60,000 nt of DNA. Origin: Cristatella mucedo. Its lineage: Eukaryota > Bryozoa > Phylactolaemata > Cristatellidae. Shown here one piece after another: positions 55,280 to 60,000 of the stretch. A program made the position numbers and the translations under genes. Position 1 is the stretch's first letter, and the number at the start of each line of letters is the position of its first letter. The stretch is from positions 1,218,501 through 1,278,500 of the forward strand of contig WPIO01000015.1 in the NCBI GenBank assembly GCA_009760855.2, in the 5' to 3' direction. The notes under the pieces are model-generated. The model made no database searches, was not told the origin of the DNA, and saw nothing but the letters and a program-made list of their open reading frames with translations.

Positions 55280-55640
55280 CATATAACAACAGTTGGTGCT
55301 AAACTCGGGAGCTAGGCTTGGCTGTCGTGAGCGTCGCGGTTGTCGCATTGTACCATTTCTTACCGACCTGCATTGGCTCCACACCAAGCTCCAAGTATTG
55401 TCTTAGTTTTGTCAATCACTTTTAGGTCCATTCACTGTCTTGCACTAGTCTACCTGTCAAAAGTACTCCCCAATCAGGCTAGGCAGCATGCCGCCTGCTC
55501 TTCCGAAGAAGTAATTTAGCTATGCCTGTAACCCACCTGAAATATCTGCCTTAAGTTCGTGTGCTATCAAAGCCTGGAACTCACTCACGGCTGACGTATG
55601 ACCTACCCAGGACTTAACGTCCAAAAGAAAGTTAGCAACT
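55280..55640 (+). mobile_element. L2-A LINE reverse-transcriptase C-terminal fragment
   Basis: GGTGCTAAACTCGGGAGCTAGGCTTGGCTGTCGTGAGCGTCGCGG, ACCGACCTGCATTGGCTCC and CTATCAAAGCCTGGAACTCACTC are colinear with 45915-46215. Decayed. Confidence 0.8.
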
Positions 55641-55833
55641 CAGCCAGTGCCTCTTAGCAACCTCTTCGATGAATTTTAGTTCGACCATAAAGCGTCCTAG
55701 TATCTATAAAGTATATAGCACGCGTTATGCGTGCTGAGGTCATGGTACCACAGCCAGTATAGTCGAAATAGTTCTTCGGCAGGGTCGCGGCAGATTTAAA
55801 TCTGTATCTGCTAGACAACCCCCGTGCAGTTGA

Positions 55834-56009
55834 ATGCTCACTCGCCTCTTCGATGCTCAAGCTTCGCGGCATCAACATCCGCTCGTGTGCCTTAAGTATC
55901 GAGCAAACTTGCCCATATTAATATGCAAGATTCAATCGGGTCGAATTTGGGTGGCACCGAACTTGTATCAGTATCTGATGGCTTATAGAAAAGACGTCTT
56001 CAAGATGGT
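55834..56009 (+). CDS. Candidate exon, unrecognised gene
   Basis: Plus frame with KYRANLPILICKIQSGRIWV and APNLYQYLMAYRKDVFK, ending at a strong donor (AAGATG|GTGAGT at about 56007). It is protein-like and outside recognised repeats. A second protein-like stretch, LKYPVKLIHVDVLPEGKENM and VKLKKGVQEMK, follows a CTCACAG acceptor at 56401-56552. The phases do not join directly, so an intermediate exon or a different model would be needed. No family recognised. Confidence 0.3.
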
Positions 56010-56400
56010 GAGTGAGCAGCAGGCTGAGGGTCTCGGGAGCATTATGTAGAAACTTTGGCAGTGACAGGAGAAAAGCCTTACCTCGCAGGAGCAGACTCTC
56101 CGAAAGGAGGGAAGGCCATTGGAAGGCCATTCGCTGCCACTCACCAATACATCCTCAGCAAGCCAGGAAACAACCAGTCTAAGCCAGCCATTCCTCCCCC
56201 ACCCTTTGCAAAGAACTGCCGACGGGTAGCAGACAGCATGCACGTTCTGTCATTTGGTAGCTAGAGAGCAGCATGAGTTGGCTTCGTCGATGCTTCTACA
56301 CTAGCCAAGCGGGCGAGCAGAGCTTGCGGCCTGTAAGTGCAACGACCACAAGCGGCTGGCAAGACGCCAGCAGCCACCGCCGTGGCTAATGCTCACAGAA

Positions 56401-56552
56401 ATCAATCGCGAGTCGCCTGCTGGGCATGCCACCGGATTGAAATATCCAGTGAAATTAATTCATGTCGACGTTTTGCCTGAGGGCAAGGAAAATATGGTGA
56501 AACTTAAAAAAGGTGTGCAAGAGATGAAGATCAAACTACTACACCTTCGATA
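56401..56552 (+). CDS. Candidate terminal exon, unrecognised gene
   Basis: Open in one frame from after ATGCTCACAG to a TAA at 56552, with a lysine-rich end (EGKENMVKLKKGVQEMKIKL). It may pair with the candidate exon at 55834-56009. Low confidence without homology. Confidence 0.25.
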
Positions 56553-56699
56553 ACTACAAGTCGAAGTTTTTCTCAGTCCATAAGGACTTCTACACCCGAT
56601 AGATGCTGCTCTCCTTTTGTTGTTGTTGAGATATCTAGATTTGCTGCTGTCCTGCAGAAATAATATGGTATATTTGTCCTTAGTATCTTTTCGGTCTTG

Positions 56700-56888
56700 T
56701 CCATTTGCATGCTGACCCTGTGCATGTCATCCCTAACCATGTTATTTATTTTGTTTGTTTATCAAGCATGATATTACTCACCATTCAATTGCATTTCCCT
56801 TTGCAGCAAATGTAAAGCGCCTAGAGAGAGATTAAGTTCTCTGAGGGCGCTTTATCAAGTGCATTATTATTATTATTATTATTATTAT
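56700..56888 (+). mobile_element. L2-A LINE 3' end
   Basis: CATTTGCATGCTGACCCTGTGCATGTCATCC through GCGCCTAGAGAGAGATTAAGTTCTCTGAGGGCGCTTTATCAAGTGCATT and an ATT tract. It is very close to the copy at 40005-40323, so comparatively young. Confidence 0.88.
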
Positions 56889-57331
56889 ACACACTTCAAA
56901 AAGGCTGTGTTCTGTCACTTATTATGACGTCAACACTAGACCAGTAGAACTTTTAAGTAACATCCACCCAGTCTACTGCCATTCCTATCAAAATTCACTG
57001 GAACGAGTAATGGCAGACCCGTTTAATCCTTGGATAGAAAATTCAAGCCTAGCAAGTAAATTCTAATCGGGTTTTATAGCTAGATACATTACGAAGTCAG
57101 CACTGCTAAAAGTGTGCAATGACCTTATCAGGAATGATGACTTTGTTAGAGGCTCATTGCTAGATCATTCGACAGCAGTTCGATAATTGATCAAGTCCTT
57201 CTTGAGCGATCATCATTTCGCCAAAGTAATGCTTTTATGCACTGCCATTTGTATAAGTCCTAACTAAGAGTATTAAGTTCTCAAGCATTAATGTCAACGA
57301 GCAACAGTCATCATTTGCCTTCAAAATATAT

Positions 57332-57543
57332 AAAAATATAATTCATTTGTATAGCGCCCTAAGAGAACTTAATCTTTATCCAGGCACTTTACATATGCAG
57401 CATGGCTCAACCCACTTAATCTTTATCCAGGCGCTTTACATATACAGCAGGGCTCGAGCCTACCACCCCGGTCATCAATTGCATTTAACTTGATCCCGGT
57501 CTTTAAAGGCGAGCACCTTGACCCCTGGGGTCAAACTAGGGCA
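57332..57543 (-). repeat. SINE-2 with internal 47-bp tandem duplication
   Basis: The minus-strand SINE-2 has a duplicated segment: 57368-57414 and 57415-57461, both starting CTTAATCTTTATCCAGGC, with a few differences. The head region reads CCCTAGTTTGACCCCAGGGGTCAAGG. Confidence 0.88.
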
Positions 57544-58394
57544 GCATTATGTATCCCGGAGGCCTGACGGTCACTTCATCCGTCACTTCTTTTCACAATG
57601 TATGTGCTCCCTCTGGTCGATGTGATCGCCTAGCACAATCTAGGATTTCATTTCTATGTAGATTACACGAAGCTATACCTGTGATTAGATCCCTCCTGCC
57701 TTACAGCATGTCAAACTCTCACAACGTCCTTGCAGGATGTACTGCTGACATGAGCCCATGGATGGCAGCAAACTTACTCAAATTAGATGCCGATAAAACC
57801 TAGCTACTAGTTATGGGCAGACATAGTGTTACTAAGAAATTGGGAAGACGAACCCTCAAAATGGGTTCGGACTGCATTTTTTGGGAGAATGCAATCTGGG
57901 CTTTCTGTTCCTGTGTCGCATTTCCTAAATGATCACATCAGCTCCAAAGTCAAGTTTGCCTACTATTTGCTAGGTACCATTGCGAAAACTCGAGCCAGCT
58001 TAAACAAGGATAGAACAGCCAGCTAATAGGTGTATCCGTGACATCCCGTATTGACTTCTGTAACTCAGTACTGTCTCAGGTCTTCCTGCCTGTGTACTAC
58101 AATGCTTACGGTTGCCACAAAACTCTTCAGCTAGGCTAGTCTATCGTGAATGTCACAACTGCGACGTTGCACGACCTCTCATCTATCCGCAATGGCTGCC
58201 TATTAAGCAGCGTATCGAATTTATGATTCTGCCACCCACCTTCATTCTCTTGCTCCGGCCTATCTATCCAAAATAGTTACTCAATCAGACTTTACATGGA
58301 CAGTCATTAGAGGTACATCAGTACAGTACAGACATTACCCGCTCTTCTGACTCAGGTCGTTCTGCTGTTCCTCTAGTCAGGCTTCCTTTGCAGC

Positions 58395-58475
58395 CTATGT
58401 TACGTGCCTAGAAAGAGATTTACTTGTCCCAGGGTGCCATGCAAACGTCTCATAACCATTATTATATTATTATTT
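58395..58475 (+). mobile_element. L2-A LINE tail nested inside another L2-A copy
   Basis: TTTGCAGCCTATGTTACGTGCCTAGAAAGAGATTTACTTG...GGGTGCCATGCAAACG and an ATT tract interrupt the host LINE between CTGTTCCTCTAGTCAGG and CCAACCTCAAATCC, which are nearly contiguous in other copies. Confidence 0.75.
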
Positions 58476-58866
58476 TTACCAACCTCAAATCCTTTGGGGA
58501 CCCTGCATTCAGTATGCATGCTTCCAAAGCTCGCTCCGAACTGACGTCACTACACCCTTTATTTGATGGCATTCAAAAAGTAGCTAAACACCCAGCTGTT
58601 CATCACAGCATTTGCTCGACCGGTGTGATCTGTCCTTTGTGTGCTTATGCATGATGACACTATGCATGCTTTCACTAACCAATTGACATGCTTCTTTTCC
58701 AGCATATGCAAAGTGCCGAGAAAGAGATCTGATTCTCTTAGAGTGCTATAGCTAACCTGTGTTTTATTACTATTACTATCAGGCTAAATGAGTGAGTGAG
58801 GGGCCGTTTGAAAACGTTAGCTGATTCAGCCTTAATTACATCCCTACTAAAATCCGTCAAGCAGCA

Positions 58867-58950
58867 AAATGGCGACCAGTACTTCCGGGGAGTGGGCGTG
58901 TATGGACGTGACTCAGCAAAGCAAGTCGACAGGCAGCAAGCTCAAGTACT
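58867..58950 (+). repeat. Unclassified repeat, copy 2
   Basis: ATGGCGACCAGTACTTCCGG, a spacer, GACTCAGC and GTCGACAGGCAGCAAGCT correspond in order to 23845-23945. Confidence 0.5.
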
Positions 58951-59062
58951 AGCAGCAGAAAAGCCTTGACGGCTACCTCCATGGCTTGCAGTGGACAATA
59001 CATGATCGCCCACTGAAGGAGTTGAACCCACGACCTGGGTCGTGAAGAGCAAGTACCTTAAA
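58951..59062 (-). repeat. SINE-1 copy, diverged
   Basis: Minus strand keeps the B-box region GGTTCAACTCC, the body and AGCCGTCAAGGCTTTTCTG. The central hairpin is shortened to ACGACCCAGGTCGTG. Confidence 0.75.
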
Positions 59063-59442
59063 AGCACGGCAGTAGCCGTGGAGAAGCTCCGTTTTGCTTT
59101 TCGTATCGAGCTTAACTTTAATCATCGTTCAGTTAAAGCAAGTTAGCCAACGTCCACAACCTGGAAGTCTGCAAGTGTGTGGTTCAATTTCTCAGGCCAC
59201 AAAAGGCGAATTCTGAATTTTAAGATGCAAGCATAGCTGGATGTCACCAGCATCAAAGTGACAGCATGAGCTCGAATTACATTCACGAAAGGTTTGCATG
59301 ACTCGAGAGCAGCTTCAGAACGGTTACGAGATTAGCCCGGGGTTTTGGTTCACCAAACCGCGGTCCACCTCAGGTGACTGCAGGTCTCTGTCGATAGTAT
59401 TAGCTCTTGTGAATGCTACACAAGAATTGGGAGTCCATTGCC
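59063..59442. other. No gene recognised
   Basis: Short open frames only. Confidence 0.35.
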
Positions 59443-59578
59443 GAGGCTTGCTTGGTCCAGCGGTTAAGGTGCTCGCCCCGACCAAGGTCTGGCTGAGGTT
59501 GTGGGCTCAAGCCCCGAGGCATATGTGAAGCACCTGAATAGAGATTAAGTTCTCTTGGGTGCTATACAAATGAATTTT
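59443..59578 (+). repeat. SINE-2, well-preserved plus-strand copy
   Basis: A-box region TGGTCCAGCGGTTAAGG, GAGGTTGTGGGCTCAAGCCCC B-box region, then AGAGATTAAGTTCTCT (59540-59555) and GGGTGCTATACAAATGAATTTTC. Confidence 0.88.
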
Positions 59579-59698
59579 CTACAACGGCCAGTTTTTAGTC
59601 TGCTGCTGCCAGAGCAGGACTGTACCGAGTCGCACCTGAAGGTAGGGAGGCATGTGATGCCGGCGATTAACAGGCCGGGGAGGGGAGTTGGTGGCCCG

Positions 59699-59760
59699 AG
59701 CCGGCCGATTCTCACGGCAAGCCGGCTGATTTTCACAGCGAGCCGGCTGATTCTAACAGG
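59699..59760 (+). repeat. 21-bp tandem repeat, three units
   Basis: AGCCGGCCGATTCTCACGGC, AGCCGGCTGATTTTCACAGC and AGCCGGCTGATTCTAACAGG start at 59699, 59720 and 59741. Confidence 0.9.
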
Positions 59761-60000
59761 AGCTTCCAGCAGCTCGTGAGCTGCTGCAACTGCTGGAGCA
59801 GCTGACGTGTGTGGCTCCGAAGGCTGCTTGCTTTTTAGCTAAGGGAAGGCTATACTCGGAGACATTTTGCAGTTTTCCGACTCTATTAGCAGCAGCTCGG
59901 TGGCCGCTTCGGGCCTTCCTCGAGCGTTTCGACAAGTGCGAGAGCGAGATCGTATCAAGCCAGCCAGCAATGGCTTGGTCGTTGCAATGGCTTGCTATAG

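Larger units (their letters stand above)
56889..58775 (+). mobile_element. L2-A LINE, decayed reverse-transcriptase copy with nested inserts
   Basis: It begins at CACTTCAAAAAGGCTGTGTTC (APFKKA block) directly after the preceding tail. Blocks matching the polymerase and C-terminal region follow with many stops; the YADD region reads FYVDYTKLY-like. It is interrupted by a SINE-2 (57332-57543) and by a separate L2-A tail (about 58395-58475). The element's own tail (CGAGAAAGAGATCTGATTCTCTTAGAGTGCTATA) ends near 58750. Confidence 0.82.

Overview
The window is eukaryotic, almost certainly metazoan, and dominated by repeats. The evidence is two intron-containing host genes with GT-AG junctions that keep the reading frame (a tetraspanin and the DNA-replication factor GINS2/PSF2), many copies of two L2-clade-like non-LTR retrotransposon families, tRNA-derived SINEs with RNA polymerase III A and B boxes, and abundant long microsatellites. 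I cannot fix the phylum from sequence alone. Short introns in moderately compact genes and an L2/SINE-rich landscape suggest a marine invertebrate, but that is inference. No bacterial operon, CRISPR array, rRNA or stand-alone tRNA gene is visible. Family names used here (L2-A, L2-B, SINE-1, SINE-2) are my own labels.

Layout. 1-8.5 kb: SINE-1 and SINE-2 copies, one L2-A tail, a Tc1/mariner transposase remnant near 6.1 kb and a GGAA microsatellite, with no secure gene. 8.7-14.4 kb: two old, broken L2-A copies. The first carries an LTR-like insert and part of a SINE-1; the second carries a SINE-2 flanked by a 9-bp target duplication. Between them lie a GT/CATG minisatellite and an unrecognised minus-strand open stretch. 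14.4-29.6 kb: mainly 5'-truncated L2-A tails, microsatellites, L2-B fragments and a small duplicated block at 25.9/27.4 kb. An unrecognised 263-codon minus-strand reading frame lies at 22.5-23.2 kb. 29.7-32.8 kb: a complete seven-exon tetraspanin gene on the minus strand (247 aa). 33.4-36.7 kb: the longest L2-A copy (minus; endonuclease plus reverse transcriptase, frameshifted). 37-41.5 kb: SINE-2 pair, L2-B reverse transcriptase 3' part, tandem and inverted repeats and a CpG-rich tract. 41.6-46.5 kb: SINE-1, then a series of same-strand L2-A copies, including the least damaged reverse transcriptase (45.1-46.2 kb). 46.6-51.4 kb: SINE-2 copies and satellites. 51.46-54.59 kb: complete four-exon GINS2 gene on the plus strand (192 aa). 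54.7-60 kb: more L2-A, SINE-2 and SINE-1 copies.

How the parts work together. The host genes look unrelated: chromosomal replication versus a membrane scaffold protein. The mobile elements form a linked system. SINE-2 ends in the same 3' hairpin and GCTATACAAATG block as L2-A. SINE-1 ends in a different hairpin plus CGCTATACAAAA, with the same spacing as the 3' end of L2-B. This suggests two independent LINE-SINE partnerships in one genome, each SINE borrowing the 3' recognition tail of a different L2-like reverse transcriptase. Both SINE heads also share a tRNA-like B-box region, so they may have one tRNA-like ancestor joined to two different tails.
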